This document shows positions 1-8,209 of a stretch of DNA of 64,000 bases, piece after piece; the first letter of the stretch is position 1, and every line of letters begins with the position of its first letter. Origin of the DNA: Leeuwenhoekiella sp. MAR_2009_132 (GTDB taxonomy: Bacteria; Bacteroidota; Bacteroidia; Flavobacteriales; Flavobacteriaceae); the NCBI RefSeq assembly GCF_000687915.1, contig NZ_JHZY01000004.1:1126001-1190000 (forward strand). Reading direction: 5' to 3'. The translations under genes and the position numbers were made by a program. The notes under the pieces are model-generated. The model worked only from the letters and a program-made list of their open reading frames with translations. It searched no databases and was not told the origin of the DNA.

Positions 1-197
1 TTTCTATTAAGTACACGATGCGCAGGAACATCTTCGAGTTTAGAACACCCGTTCATTGCATAACCAACAATACGCGAACTACCTGCAGCACCCAGGTATT
101 TTGCAATTGCCCCATAGGAGGTTACTTTCCCATACGGAATTTGACGTACAACCGTATATACCTGCTGATAAAAACCAAGTGTTTCAGGTTTTGGCAT
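1..197 (-). CDS. Alkyltransferase-like (ATL/MGMT-family) DNA-binding protein, 3' part outside window
   Basis: About 65 residues are visible, beginning MPKPETLGFYQQVYTVVRQI, and the frame runs off the left edge. The block IPYGKVTSYGAIAKYLG is the helix-turn-helix DNA-binding core of the O6-methylguanine methyltransferase family. The active-site motif, normally PCHR, reads PAHR (VPAHRVLNR), so the alkyl-accepting cysteine is alanine. That makes this an alkyltransferase-like protein, a class known to bind O6-alkylguanine and hand lesions to nucleotide excision repair, rather than a true methyltransferase. The ATG overlaps the end of the LysE-family gene by 14 bp, so it is the last visible gene of a trmB-lysE-atl run. 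The small size and missing C-terminus leave exact boundaries open. Confidence 0.82.
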   Translation of the reverse strand, partial: MPKPETLGFYQQVYTVVRQIPYGKVTSYGAIAKYLGAAGSSRIVGYAMNGCSKLEDVPAHRVLNR

Positions 198-816
198 ATA
201 ACATGCGTATAAGCGTGAGCGCTACCAATACGACCATTAACGCAGCCATAAAGTAGTTAGAATATTTAGCGAAGTTGCGGGGTTCATTTTGAATTCGGTT
301 AAACCCTACAACATAAATATAAAGGGCTGTAAATGTGCCTGAAGCTGCAGCAAGTACAAAAAGTAATACTTCTACTAAGCCATTATTTATAGAACTGGTC
401 ACATTAAAAGCGGCACTTAAAGCACAGAAATAAGGTATAGGAAGAACATTAATAAGTGCGACCAGCATCCCTTTTGCAAAACTTTTTCTACCTGAATGTT
501 TAGGTATTTCTACCTCTTTAACTTTATTCTTTTTTGCTGCGATAAAAAAATAGACAGCAAGCAGACCAAATATTACTATACCTGTACGCAATAAGGTATT
601 ACGCACAATAGGGTGGCTAAAAATATAGCGAGCGAGAAGAATGGCAACAAAAGCCTGTACTAAAACTACTATAGAAGCCCCTAAAGCTACTAACATCCCA
701 TTACGTTTACCTCTGTGAACACAGGTTTTAGCGACAGACATGTTTACTAAACCCGGAGGCAAAACCCCAAGAAACGCAGCAAAATAAGTGATAAAGAATA
801 GTTTTGTTATTTCCAA
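184..816 (-). CDS. LysE/RhtB-family exporter
   Basis: A 210-residue hydrophobic protein with about six membrane segments, the usual size and layout of the LysE amino-acid exporter family. The N-terminal stretch FLGVLPPGLVNMSVAKT matches the family's conserved first-helix signature (proline-rich PPG followed by a small-residue helix). A charged cytoplasmic loop around residues 93-112 (KKNKVKEVEIPKHSGRKSF) separates the two halves. It would sit in the inner membrane and export a small solute; the substrate cannot be read from sequence. It starts 6 bp after the end of trmB and overlaps the next gene by 14 bp, so the three are probably co-transcribed. Confidence 0.8.
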   Translation of the reverse strand: MEITKLFFITYFAAFLGVLPPGLVNMSVAKTCVHRGKRNGMLVALGASIVVLVQAFVAILLARYIFSHPIVRNTLLRTGIVIFGLLAVYFFIAAKKNKVKEVEIPKHSGRKSFAKGMLVALINVLPIPYFCALSAAFNVTSSINNGLVEVLLFVLAAASGTFTALYIYVVGFNRIQNEPRNFAKYSNYFMAALMVVLVALTLIRMLYAKT

Positions 817-822
817 AAGCCT

Positions 823-1497
823 CTAGTTGATCCTGAATTTAATATATGTTATAGGTTTTCCTATTTCAAGATACTGTTTTTCATAAAAAGTCTGTATCTC
901 AACCACTTCTTTTGGAGCATCGTGATTTATATAAATATTATGGTGTGCATATAAAATCTCGTGACCTAAACCTTCAAGCAGGCCTAAAGTGTAGCCATGC
1001 ATATACTCGCTATCGGTTTTTAAATGCATCAAACCTTCAGGCTTTAATACCGTTTTATAGCGTTCTAAAAAATGTGGATTAGTCATGCGGTGTTTAGTAC
1101 GCTTGTATTTTATTTGAGGATCAGGAAATGTAATCCATATTTCAGACACCTCATTTTCTGCAAACGCTTTATCTACCAACTCAATTTGAGTACGCATAAA
1201 ACCTGCATTAGTAATCCCTTCTTCCAGGGCAGTTTTTGCACCTCTCCAGAAGCGAGCACCTTTTATATCTATTCCTAAAAAATTTTTCTCTGGAAAGCGT
1301 TTTGCAAGCCCTACGGTATACTCACCCTTACCACAACCCAATTCAAGGACGATAGGCTGATCCTTTTTAAAAAAATCGCGATTCCAGTTTCCTTTTAAAG
1401 AAAACTCCTGATCTGTAAGGTCTTTTCGCTCAGGCTGTACGACATTACTAAATGTTTCATTCTCGCGAAAACGTCTTAATTTATTTTTACTTCCCAA
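823..1497 (-). CDS. trmB: tRNA (guanine-N7-)-methyltransferase TrmB
   Basis: A 224-residue SAM-dependent methyltransferase that makes m7G46 in the tRNA variable loop. The SAM-binding motif I is VLELGCGKGEYTVGLA (around residues 50-65), and the TrmB signature TFPDPQIKYKRTKHRMTNP follows near the middle. The length is normal for Bacteroidota. The start is TTG: an in-frame TAG stop lies 12 bases upstream and no ATG lies between, while MGSKNKLRRFRENETF is the usual N-terminus of the family, so the TTG is forced. A TAnnTTTG promoter box lies about 35 bp upstream. It heads the trmB-lysE-atl run. Confidence 0.95.
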   Translation of the reverse strand: MGSKNKLRRFRENETFSNVVQPERKDLTDQEFSLKGNWNRDFFKKDQPIVLELGCGKGEYTVGLAKRFPEKNFLGIDIKGARFWRGAKTALEEGITNAGFMRTQIELVDKAFAENEVSEIWITFPDPQIKYKRTKHRMTNPHFLERYKTVLKPEGLMHLKTDSEYMHGYTLGLLEGLGHEILYAHHNIYINHDAPKEVVEIQTFYEKQYLEIGKPITYIKFRIN

Positions 1498-1530
1498 ACC
1501 AGGTCTCTAATTGATTAAAAAATTACGCGC

Positions 1531-1538
1531 CAAAGATA
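1531..1538 (-). promoter_or_regulatory. Bacteroidota -7 box upstream of trmB
   Basis: On the minus strand the sequence reads TATCTTTG, fitting the TAnnTTTG -7 element used by the Bacteroidota primary sigma factor. It lies about 34 bp upstream of the trmB start. No clear -33 TTTG was identified. The rest of the 1498-1745 gap is AT-rich. It holds an inverted repeat (AAACCTAC at 1641-1648, GTAGGTTT at 1680-1687) upstream of the divergent glycosyltransferase. Confidence 0.45.
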
Positions 1539-1745
1539 CGAGTACTCTTGTAATAGTACCTGCTTTATTGAGATTGAAATACCAGATAACATAGAAATAA
1601 CATATCTTAATATTTTTAAACCCTTAATTTTCAACAATTTAAACCTACCATATAATCTGTAAATAATAGAAAAAACTTAGTAGGTTTAATAGTTTAATAA
1701 TCTATCGGAAACATTTGTGTTTGAGACTTGTCTCAATTTTGTAAT

Positions 1746-2909
1746 GTGCAAAAATTAAAAACTATACTTGTAGCGCCTCTAAACTGGGGTTTGGGTCATG
1801 CAACGCGATGCGTGCCTATAATACGCGAGCTCCTATTTGAGGGGTTTGAGGTTATAGTTGCAAGTGATGGTCAGGCGTTAGAGTTGCTCAAAAAAGAGTT
1901 TCCGCAGTTAAAAGCTATAGAACTGCCTTCTTATAAAATTGAATATGCAAAAAACGGCAAACATTTTAAGTGGAAAATGTTATTGCGCAGTCCAAAAGTT
2001 TTAACGGCTATTCGCAAAGAGCGGGAACAGTTAAAGAACCTGGTAAAACTGAAAACTATTGACGGTGTAATTTCTGACAACAGATTAGGTCTGTATCACG
2101 CTGATATTCCTACCGTATTTGTCACGCATCAATTACAGGTATTAAGCGGAAAAACAACAAAGCTTACATCTGCGATGCACCGTAATTATATTAAACGTTT
2201 TGATGAATGCTGGGTTCCAGATTTTGAAAAAGAACCTAATCTTAGCGGAAAATTAGGACACCCTATAAACTACACGATCCCGGTAAAATATATAGGTGCT
2301 TTATCACGCCTAAAAGCAGAAGAACACAAATCTATTTACGATGTTATGGTTTTGCTAAGTGGTCCCGAACCTCAGCGCACCGAGCTCGAAGAAATATTAA
2401 TGCATGAACTAAAGCACTATAAAGGTCAGGTCTTATTTGTACGTGGAGTAATTGAAGAAACGCAAACAAGTTATGTAAAAGACCACATGAAGATTGTAAA
2501 CTATATGGAGTCTGCAGATTTACAGTGTGCATTGTGCTCTAGCGATCTTATAATAAGTAGATCTGGCTATACTACAGTAATGGATTTAGTAAAGCTGGGT
2601 AAAAAGGCTTTTTTTATACCCACGCCCGGGCAAACAGAGCAGGAATATCTGGCAAAACGTTTTCAGAAAGCCGGGATAGTGCCCTATTCTGAACAGGAAA
2701 AATTTAGAATTAAAGACTTAAGTAAAGTAAAAGTCTATAGCGGCTTTAATAGATTATCCAATCAATGGGTCCTTGAAGAGGGTAGTTTCCGGAAGCTCTT
2801 CGGCCTTTTCGAGGGTAAAAGAAAACTCAGATCCCACTCCAAAATCACTTTCTATATAAATCTTTTCGTCATGGGCTTCAATAATGTGCTTGACGATAGA
2901 AAGACCTAA
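1746..2909 (+). CDS. Family-28-like glycosyltransferase (UDP-GlcNAc:LPS GlcNAc-transferase-like)
   Basis: About 387 residues. The N-terminus KTILVAPLNWGLGHATRCVP is the glycine-rich nucleotide-sugar transferase signature of GT-B enzymes related to MurG, and the later block LIISRSGYTTVMDLVKLGKKAFFIPTPGQTEQEY is the C-terminal donor-site signature. It probably transfers a sugar at the cytoplasmic face of the membrane; acceptor unknown. No ATG is available: an in-frame TGA at 1722 leaves TTG at 1728 or GTG at 1746, and I prefer GTG because it places the conserved strand right at the N-terminus. The last 156 bp overlap the convergent histidine kinase gene, so both strands encode protein there. 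Confidence 0.8.
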   Translation: MQKLKTILVAPLNWGLGHATRCVPIIRELLFEGFEVIVASDGQALELLKKEFPQLKAIELPSYKIEYAKNGKHFKWKMLLRSPKVLTAIRKEREQLKNLVKLKTIDGVISDNRLGLYHADIPTVFVTHQLQVLSGKTTKLTSAMHRNYIKRFDECWVPDFEKEPNLSGKLGHPINYTIPVKYIGALSRLKAEEHKSIYDVMVLLSGPEPQRTELEEILMHELKHYKGQVLFVRGVIEETQTSYVKDHMKIVNYMESADLQCALCSSDLIISRSGYTTVMDLVKLGKKAFFIPTPGQTEQEYLAKRFQKAGIVPYSEQEKFRIKDLSKVKVYSGFNRLSNQWVLEEGSFRKLFGLFEGKRKLRSHSKITFYINLFVMGFNNVLDDRKT

Positions 2910-3839
2910 ACCAGAACCTCCTTCGCGACGTGACCCACTTTTATCTACACGGTAAAAACGCTCAAATAAGCGTGGTATATGTTCTGAGGCAATACCTTCA
3001 CCATTATCGGTTACCCGTACAATTACTTTGTTTTGTATTAAATTTTCTATGGAAACTTCAGTAGTACCGTCTTGCTTCCCGTATTTAATAGAATTTACAA
3101 TAAGGTTAGTAAGTAATTGCTGTATGCGCTCTCGATCTGCATTAACCATTATAGGACCATTGTAAGGCATATCATAGGCTAGTGTAATATTCTTTTTAGC
3201 AGCTTTCATCTCTAGTAAGTCAAACGTGTTTTTTACAAGCTCGACCATATCAAAATACTCATAGCGTAAATTGAGATCTCCCACTTCTAACTTTGAGATC
3301 ATATCAAGATCACTTACTAAGTAAACTAGACGCTCTACGGCTGCAGCTGCACGCTTAAGATACTTTTTGCGTACGGTTTTATCTTTCATCGCCCCGTCAA
3401 GCAAGGTATGTATATAACCCTGAGTTGTAAAAAGAGGTGTCTTGAGCTCGTGAGCCACATTACCCATAAACTCCTTTCTGTACTCTTCCCGTATTTTTAA
3501 CGATTCAATTTCTAATTTTTTACTAGCTGCAAAGCGCTCTACTTCTTTAGTAAGCGTTCCCATATCTGTTGTAACCTGCCCTCTTCTTAATGTGGTAACA
3601 TCAAGCAACGACACGTCATCATATATTTTTTTTACCCGCTTGTAAATAAACTTTTCAACCCGAACCTGGAGAATAACAAACGAAAAACAAAAACTAAGGA
3701 AGAAAAAACTAATAAGCCAGGCAACACTTAACCGTCCTTCAGTATAGAAAAAAACGCCCACAAAGAGCGTTAAGAAAACAGTTATATAAAAGGCTGAAAA
3801 ACCCGCAAAGCGATATGATTTTTTAAAATTAGCAGACAT
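2754..3839 (-). CDS. PhoR-like sensor histidine kinase
   Basis: 361 residues with two membrane segments (about 12-32 and 40-58) and almost no periplasmic loop, so it probably senses through the membrane or a partner. The H-box NVAHELKTPL places the phosphorylated histidine at residue 130. The ATPase domain follows with an N-box (NLIVNSIKYG), a G1 box (VTDNGEGI), an F-box (PRLFERFYRVD) and a G2 box (GGSGLGLSIVKHI). Its ATG overlaps the stop of the upstream response regulator by one base (TAATG), indicating translational coupling. It resembles the PhoR/VicK class common in flavobacteria; the signal is unknown. Its final 19 residues lie past the kinase domain, in the overlap with the convergent glycosyltransferase. 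Confidence 0.92.
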   Translation of the reverse strand: MSANFKKSYRFAGFSAFYITVFLTLFVGVFFYTEGRLSVAWLISFFFLSFCFSFVILQVRVEKFIYKRVKKIYDDVSLLDVTTLRRGQVTTDMGTLTKEVERFAASKKLEIESLKIREEYRKEFMGNVAHELKTPLFTTQGYIHTLLDGAMKDKTVRKKYLKRAAAAVERLVYLVSDLDMISKLEVGDLNLRYEYFDMVELVKNTFDLLEMKAAKKNITLAYDMPYNGPIMVNADRERIQQLLTNLIVNSIKYGKQDGTTEVSIENLIQNKVIVRVTDNGEGIASEHIPRLFERFYRVDKSGSRREGGSGLGLSIVKHIIEAHDEKIYIESDFGVGSEFSFTLEKAEELPETTLFKDPLIG

Positions 3840-4522
3840 TAAACAACAAATTTATAACCTACACCTTTTATAGTTTTAAATCGTTTATCTCCTATTTTTT
3901 CACGTAGCTTTCTAATATGAACATCTATAGTTCTACCCCCTACAACAACCTCATTGCCCCACACTTTATCAAGAATATCCTCCCGTTTAAATACTTTACC
4001 GGGCTTTGAAGCTAATAGCGATAACAATTCAAATTCTTTTCTGGGAAGCACCAGCTCTTTCTTGTCTTTGATAATTTTATATTCTTCCCGATTTATAATA
4101 AGATCTCCTACTTTAACAAGCGCATCTCCCTCTTCTTCCTCTTTAAGTCTTCGTAGCAGGGCTTTTACTTTACTTACTAAAACTTTAGGCTTTATAGGTT
4201 TTGTAATGTAATCGTCTGCACCAGCATCGTAGCCTGCAACTTGAGAATAATCTTCACCACGTGCCGTTAAAAACGTGATTATGGTTTCTGCATGTTCAGG
4301 AAGTTTACGTATTTGCTCACACGCCTCGATACCATCCATCTCGGGCATCATAACATCTAAGATAATAAGATGTGGATTGTGCTTTTTTGCCATCTTAACA
4401 CCTTCTTTACCGTTTTCTGCAGTAATAACCTGATAACCTTCATTACTAAGATTATACCCTACAATCTCCAGGATATCTGGCTCATCATCAACGAGCAAAA
4501 TTTTAATTTCCTTTTTCTTCAT
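3839..4522 (-). CDS. OmpR/PhoB-family response regulator
   Basis: 227 residues: a receiver domain with the acidic pocket DDE near residue 12, phospho-acceptor D56 (LIILDVMMP) and conserved K108 (YITKPIKP). A winged-helix output domain follows (RKEFELLSLLASKPGKVF... GGRTIDVHIRKLREKIG... TIKGVGYKF). This is the PhoB/OmpR architecture at normal length. It pairs with the kinase whose ATG overlaps its stop codon. Targets are unknown. The presence of a phytase operon elsewhere in the window makes a phosphate role conceivable, but nothing here shows it. Confidence 0.94.
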   Translation of the reverse strand: MKKKEIKILLVDDEPDILEIVGYNLSNEGYQVITAENGKEGVKMAKKHNPHLIILDVMMPEMDGIEACEQIRKLPEHAETIITFLTARGEDYSQVAGYDAGADDYITKPIKPKVLVSKVKALLRRLKEEEEGDALVKVGDLIINREEYKIIKDKKELVLPRKEFELLSLLASKPGKVFKREDILDKVWGNEVVVGGRTIDVHIRKLREKIGDKRFKTIKGVGYKFVV

Positions 4523-4681
4523 GCGTATAAAGATTTAATGTAATCGTAAAGATAAGGTTTAAATCGTGGCACAGCATTGCTATTTACATTGGTAACATTT
4601 AGATAAAGTTGAGCAGCTTATCGCTAATATATAGGAAAAGAGACTTTCATTTTAAATACCTTTACAATCCTAATTAATGGT

Positions 4682-5659
4682 ATGCACCCTAACGCAATTT
4701 TTGATATATCCAGTACGTCACAGTTTAAAGATATGGCACTACAATCTTTTAAACATCAGTGGCAATTTAACCCGGTTTACCGTAGGTTTTGCGATCATTT
4801 ACAAGTTGATCCCGAGACGATTAAAACGATTGAAGAAATTCCGTTTTTACCCATTCAGTTCTTTAAACAATTTGATGTATTGGCCTCTACAGACCCCGTT
4901 CAAACTACATTTACAAGCAGTGGCACTACAGGAAGTACAACCAGCAAACATCACGTTACAGATCTTGATTTATACATAAAAAGTTTTCGCGAAAGCTTTA
5001 GGATACATTATGGAAACGTTAAAGAATATACCATACTCGCATTATTACCCTCCTATCTGGAGCGTGATGGATCTTCATTAATTTTAATGGTAGATCAACT
5101 CATTAAAGACAGCAATCAACCAGACAGTGGTTTCTATTTAAATAATTATGCATCACTTAGTGAAAAATTAAAACGTCTTAATGCCGAAGGTAAAAAAGTG
5201 TTACTAATAGGCGTATCGTTTGCTTTATTAGATTTAGTTGAAGCGTACAGATTTAACCTGAATTCTACTATAATTATGGAAACAGGCGGTATGAAAGGCA
5301 GGCGGAAAGAACTTATACGCGAAGAGCTTCATGCCATCTTAAAGGAAGGATTTGGCGTTAGTGAAATTCACAGTGAATACGGTATGACCGAATTATTATC
5401 GCAGGGCTACTCAAATGGAAACGGGATCTTCACCACACCACCCTGGCTTCAGGTTTTTATGCGTGATACAGAAGACGCGCTGCAACTTGTAAAACCGGGA
5501 ACTACAGGCGGAATAAATGTTATAGATCTCGCCAATCACAACTCCTGCCCGTTTATAGCAACTCAAGATTTAGGTAAAAAAATCGACGAAAATCGGTTTG
5601 AGATATTAGGCCGTTTTGACACCTCCGACATTCGCGGTTGCAATCTAATGGTATTTTAA
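4682..5659 (+). CDS. LuxE-like acyl-protein synthetase (ANL superfamily)
   Basis: 325 residues resembling the acyl-protein synthetase LuxE domain: an adenylate-forming enzyme without the usual C-terminal lid domain. The phosphate-binding loop is FTSSGTTGSTTSKH (around residues 79-92) and the second signature is SEYGMTELLSQGYS, equivalent to the YGxTE motif of ANL enzymes. It would activate a carboxylic acid with ATP and may transfer it to itself or a partner protein. No lux genes are nearby, so a bioluminescence role is not implied. It is a single gene with its own terminator. The substrate is unknown. Confidence 0.78.
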   Translation: MHPNAIFDISSTSQFKDMALQSFKHQWQFNPVYRRFCDHLQVDPETIKTIEEIPFLPIQFFKQFDVLASTDPVQTTFTSSGTTGSTTSKHHVTDLDLYIKSFRESFRIHYGNVKEYTILALLPSYLERDGSSLILMVDQLIKDSNQPDSGFYLNNYASLSEKLKRLNAEGKKVLLIGVSFALLDLVEAYRFNLNSTIIMETGGMKGRRKELIREELHAILKEGFGVSEIHSEYGMTELLSQGYSNGNGIFTTPPWLQVFMRDTEDALQLVKPGTTGGINVIDLANHNSCPFIATQDLGKKIDENRFEILGRFDTSDIRGCNLMVF

Positions 5660-5741
5660 AAAAATAAAAAAAATGTGTAAGCTAACTAACGTATAAGCGA
5701 CTATATAAGCGTTCATAATTGATTGGTTAGTTAAGTTGAAA

Positions 5742-5780
5742 AACCCGGATACTTTAAGCTTTTAAAGTGCCGGGTTTTTT
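5742..5780. terminator. Rho-independent terminator between LuxE-like gene and lrp
   Basis: Stem AACCCGG/CCGGGTT with an inner ACTTTAA/TTTAAAGT extension. It has A-rich and T-rich tails on either side, so it can serve both convergent genes. Confidence 0.85.
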
Positions 5781-5784
5781 ATGC

Positions 5785-6255
5785 TTAAATTTGTATTTGT
5801 CGTTCTATTTGCTGATTTAAAGAAATAAAGGTCTCGGTACGAGAAACGCCTTCAATAGCCTGTATTTTCTTATTGAGTAAATGCATCAAATGCTCGTTGT
5901 TTTTACAGAGAATTTTAATAAAAACAGACCAGTTTCCTGTTGTGTAGTGACATTCTATAACCTCAGGTATTTCCTCAAGTTGCTTTACCGCTTTAGGATT
6001 ACTCATCGCCCTGTCTAAATAAATACCTACAAAGGCCATAGTATTGTAGCCTAAAATCTTAGGATCTACTATAAAACGAGAACCTGCTATTAATCCTGAC
6101 TTTTCTAGTTTTCTAAGACGTTGATGAATTGCCGCACCAGAAATACCTACCTGCCGTGCAATCTCTAAAATAGGTTTTCGGGCATCATCCATAAGTTGTC
6201 GCAAAATAATTTTATCAATTCCGTCAATTGCGATCTGTTCATTTACAATTTTCAT
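5785..6255 (-). CDS. Lrp/AsnC-family transcriptional regulator
   Basis: 156 residues, the standard Lrp/AsnC length. The N-terminal winged helix reads IDKIILRQLMDDARKPILEIA, then ISGAAIHQRLRKLEKSGLI (recognition helix near residues 40-55). The C-terminal half (residues 65-150) is the RAM ligand-binding domain with the expected G-x-W pattern (TGNWSVFIKILCKN). It lies 58 bp downstream of a saccharopine dehydrogenase gene on the same strand. Lrp proteins often sense amino acids, so control of lysine metabolism or of its neighbour is a reasonable inference. Confidence 0.93.
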   Translation of the reverse strand: MKIVNEQIAIDGIDKIILRQLMDDARKPILEIARQVGISGAAIHQRLRKLEKSGLIAGSRFIVDPKILGYNTMAFVGIYLDRAMSNPKAVKQLEEIPEVIECHYTTGNWSVFIKILCKNNEHLMHLLNKKIQAIEGVSRTETFISLNQQIERQIQI

Positions 6256-6313
6256 AAGACACTATTTGTAACTAAAAGTACTACTTCTACTTATATTAGT
6301 AAACCAACTGCCA

Positions 6314-7678
6314 TTATAAGTGATGCGGATTATAACCTAAATAGGGAACTTCATATTCTCTAAATACAATACCGTAGTTTTCTAATTCTTTTAAAATAGG
6401 CTCATAAACCGCTCTAGTAACTGGAAGTTGTACACCAGGCTGTGTGATTTCTTTATTTAAAATTTTTAATGTTGCTATAGCTACAGGCAACCCTACAGTT
6501 TTTGCCATTGCAGTATAGGTTTGATTCTCACCTACACTCACCATGGTAGCGTCTATTTGCTTTTGCGCTCCGTTTAATTCATACCCAAACTTGTGATACA
6601 TCACAATCATATCCTTATCAGTTTCTTCTAAAGTCCATTTATCTTCTAGAATACGTTGCAAGCATTGCGCAGGAGTAGCGTTTTTAAGTCGCAGTAATTT
6701 TGAACCATTAAACAGGTCGAGTTCTAATAATTTATCCCACAACAAATCATCCTGATCTATTTTGAGCATGTGTCTCAATTTTAATTGCACTGAGTCTGTA
6801 GGAGAATAGGGCAAAAACAGATTTGTAAATTCTCTATAACTCATATGCTCTGTATCTTGTAATGTATAACTGTCATCGGTCATACCCAGCTGCACAAATA
6901 AATTCCAGGCTCTAGAAAAACCTACCCTACGCATCGTGCCTCTATATAAAGTAAGCACGTCTTCAAGACCGTAAATGCTTCGGTATTTTAAAGAGTTGCG
7001 ATTTGCGTATGCCTCAAAGCGACCGTGACCTTCAACATCCAGAAATTCGGTACGTCTAAAAAGACGGTGATAAGGTATGTATTTAAAGGTTCCTTCCTGA
7101 ATAAATTCTGCAACACCACCCTGCCCTGCCAGCACAACATTTCTGGGATTCCAGGTAAACTTATAATTCCACAAATTCGTATCGCTATCAGGAGCGAGCA
7201 AACCCCCGCAAAATGACTCAAACAGTACAATCTTTCCTCCCTGGTCTCGTATTCGATCTATAACCCGCATGGCACTCATATGATCAATGCCAGGGTCAAG
7301 ACCTATTTCATTCATAAAGATTAAGCCTTTTGCTTTCACAGCTTCATCTAATTGCAACATCTCATCACTTATATAAGAGGCGGTAACCAGGCTTTTACTC
7401 AATGTCAAACAGTCTTTGGCAACGGTATAATGTAGGTGTGCAGGCAACATGCTAACAACAATATCTACAGATGCGATTTGTTGTTGGCGAGCTTGAGCAT
7501 CTAAGATGTCTAATGCTATCGCTTCGGCATAAGATGTATTCTTTATTAAACGAGCGGCATTTTCTAGAATTTGATCTGCTACAATTAGTCGCAGTTGTTC
7601 TATTTCCGCCTTATCTAAAAGATATTGAATTAATTGTGCAGTAGATTTTCCTGCACCTATAATTAAGATTTTTCGCAT
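6314..7678 (-). CDS. Saccharopine dehydrogenase/reductase family protein
   Basis: 454 residues. The N-terminal Rossmann motif ILIIGAGKSTAQLI binds NAD(P). The block NEIGLDPGIDHMSAM is the family signature, and ESFCGGLLAPDSDTN plus NYKFTWNPRN match the LYS9-type (glutamate-forming) saccharopine reductase rather than the short LYS1 type. It probably interconverts saccharopine with aminoadipate semialdehyde and glutamate in lysine catabolism. The Lrp/AsnC gene just downstream on the same strand supports an amino-acid role. The direction of the reaction in vivo is not shown by sequence. Confidence 0.88.
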   Translation of the reverse strand: MRKILIIGAGKSTAQLIQYLLDKAEIEQLRLIVADQILENAARLIKNTSYAEAIALDILDAQARQQQIASVDIVVSMLPAHLHYTVAKDCLTLSKSLVTASYISDEMLQLDEAVKAKGLIFMNEIGLDPGIDHMSAMRVIDRIRDQGGKIVLFESFCGGLLAPDSDTNLWNYKFTWNPRNVVLAGQGGVAEFIQEGTFKYIPYHRLFRRTEFLDVEGHGRFEAYANRNSLKYRSIYGLEDVLTLYRGTMRRVGFSRAWNLFVQLGMTDDSYTLQDTEHMSYREFTNLFLPYSPTDSVQLKLRHMLKIDQDDLLWDKLLELDLFNGSKLLRLKNATPAQCLQRILEDKWTLEETDKDMIVMYHKFGYELNGAQKQIDATMVSVGENQTYTAMAKTVGLPVAIATLKILNKEITQPGVQLPVTRAVYEPILKELENYGIVFREYEVPYLGYNPHHL

Positions 7679-7688
7679 AATAATGTTT

Positions 7689-7696
7689 TAATTTTG
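7689..7696 (+). promoter_or_regulatory. -7 box TAATTTTG upstream of DUF423 gene
   Basis: TAATTTTG fits TAnnTTTG and lies 55 bp before the ATG at 7752. No convincing -33 element was found. Confidence 0.35.
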
Positions 7697-7751
7697 CCTG
7701 CGTTGAGTTACTAGAAAATTAGTCATTTGATAGCGCTTAAAAAAAGTTCTA

Positions 7752-8138
7752 ATGAAAAGAAAAATACTTATTACCGGTTCAATTTTAGGTTTAACAGCTG
7801 TGATCTTAGGAGCATTTGGTGCTCACGGGCTTAAGGAAAGTCTAAGTACTGAAGCTATAAATTCTTTTGAAACAGGAGTACGTTATCAAATGTATCATTC
7901 TTTTTTATTACTTATTGCCGGTAGTTTTTTACCCTTAAATTCTAAAGCACTAAAAACTGTTTTCTATTTAGTAATTAGCGGCATTCTTCTTTTTAGCGGC
8001 TCTATTTACTTGCTAACAACAAAACCCCTTACCGGAATAGATATTTCTGCTATAGGCTGGATAACACCCATAGGAGGAGCACTACTTATATCTGCCTGGA
8101 TTTGCATCTGTTACACCCTTATCAAATCTGCAAAATAA
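7752..8138 (+). CDS. DUF423 family membrane protein
   Basis: 128 residues with four hydrophobic segments. The N-terminal LGLTAVILGAFGAHGLKESL and the following VRYQMYHSFLLLIAG are the DUF423 (YgdD-like) family signature, and the C-terminal GWITPIGGALLISAW matches its last two helices. It is an inner-membrane protein of unknown function. It stands alone between the saccharopine dehydrogenase gene (divergent) and pckA, with a short gap on each side. Confidence 0.9.
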   Translation: MKRKILITGSILGLTAVILGAFGAHGLKESLSTEAINSFETGVRYQMYHSFLLLIAGSFLPLNSKALKTVFYLVISGILLFSGSIYLLTTKPLTGIDISAIGWITPIGGALLISAWICICYTLIKSAK

Positions 8139-8174
8139 TTAGTTAAAATTAAATTATTTGCGAAAATAAAGACT

Positions 8175-8182
8175 TAATTTTG
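8175..8182 (+). promoter_or_regulatory. pckA promoter -7 box
   Basis: TAATTTTG 28 bp upstream of the pckA ATG fits the Bacteroidota -7 consensus. A TTTG at 8157-8160 could be a -33 element, but the 14-bp spacing is shorter than usual. Confidence 0.45.
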
Positions 8183-8209
8183 CCTCGTATTTACTAAAAA
8201 TTCAATTTT

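Noticed and set aside
1641..1687. Inverted repeat AAACCTAC/GTAGGTTT upstream of the glycosyltransferase
   Set aside because: Only 8 bp with a 31-nt loop in AT-rich sequence; could be chance, so only mentioned with the promoter region.
4567..4581. Sigma-54-like element TGGCAC-AGCA-TTGC upstream of the LuxE-like gene
   Set aside because: The spacing between GG and GC is 9 nt instead of 10, so it is off by one base.
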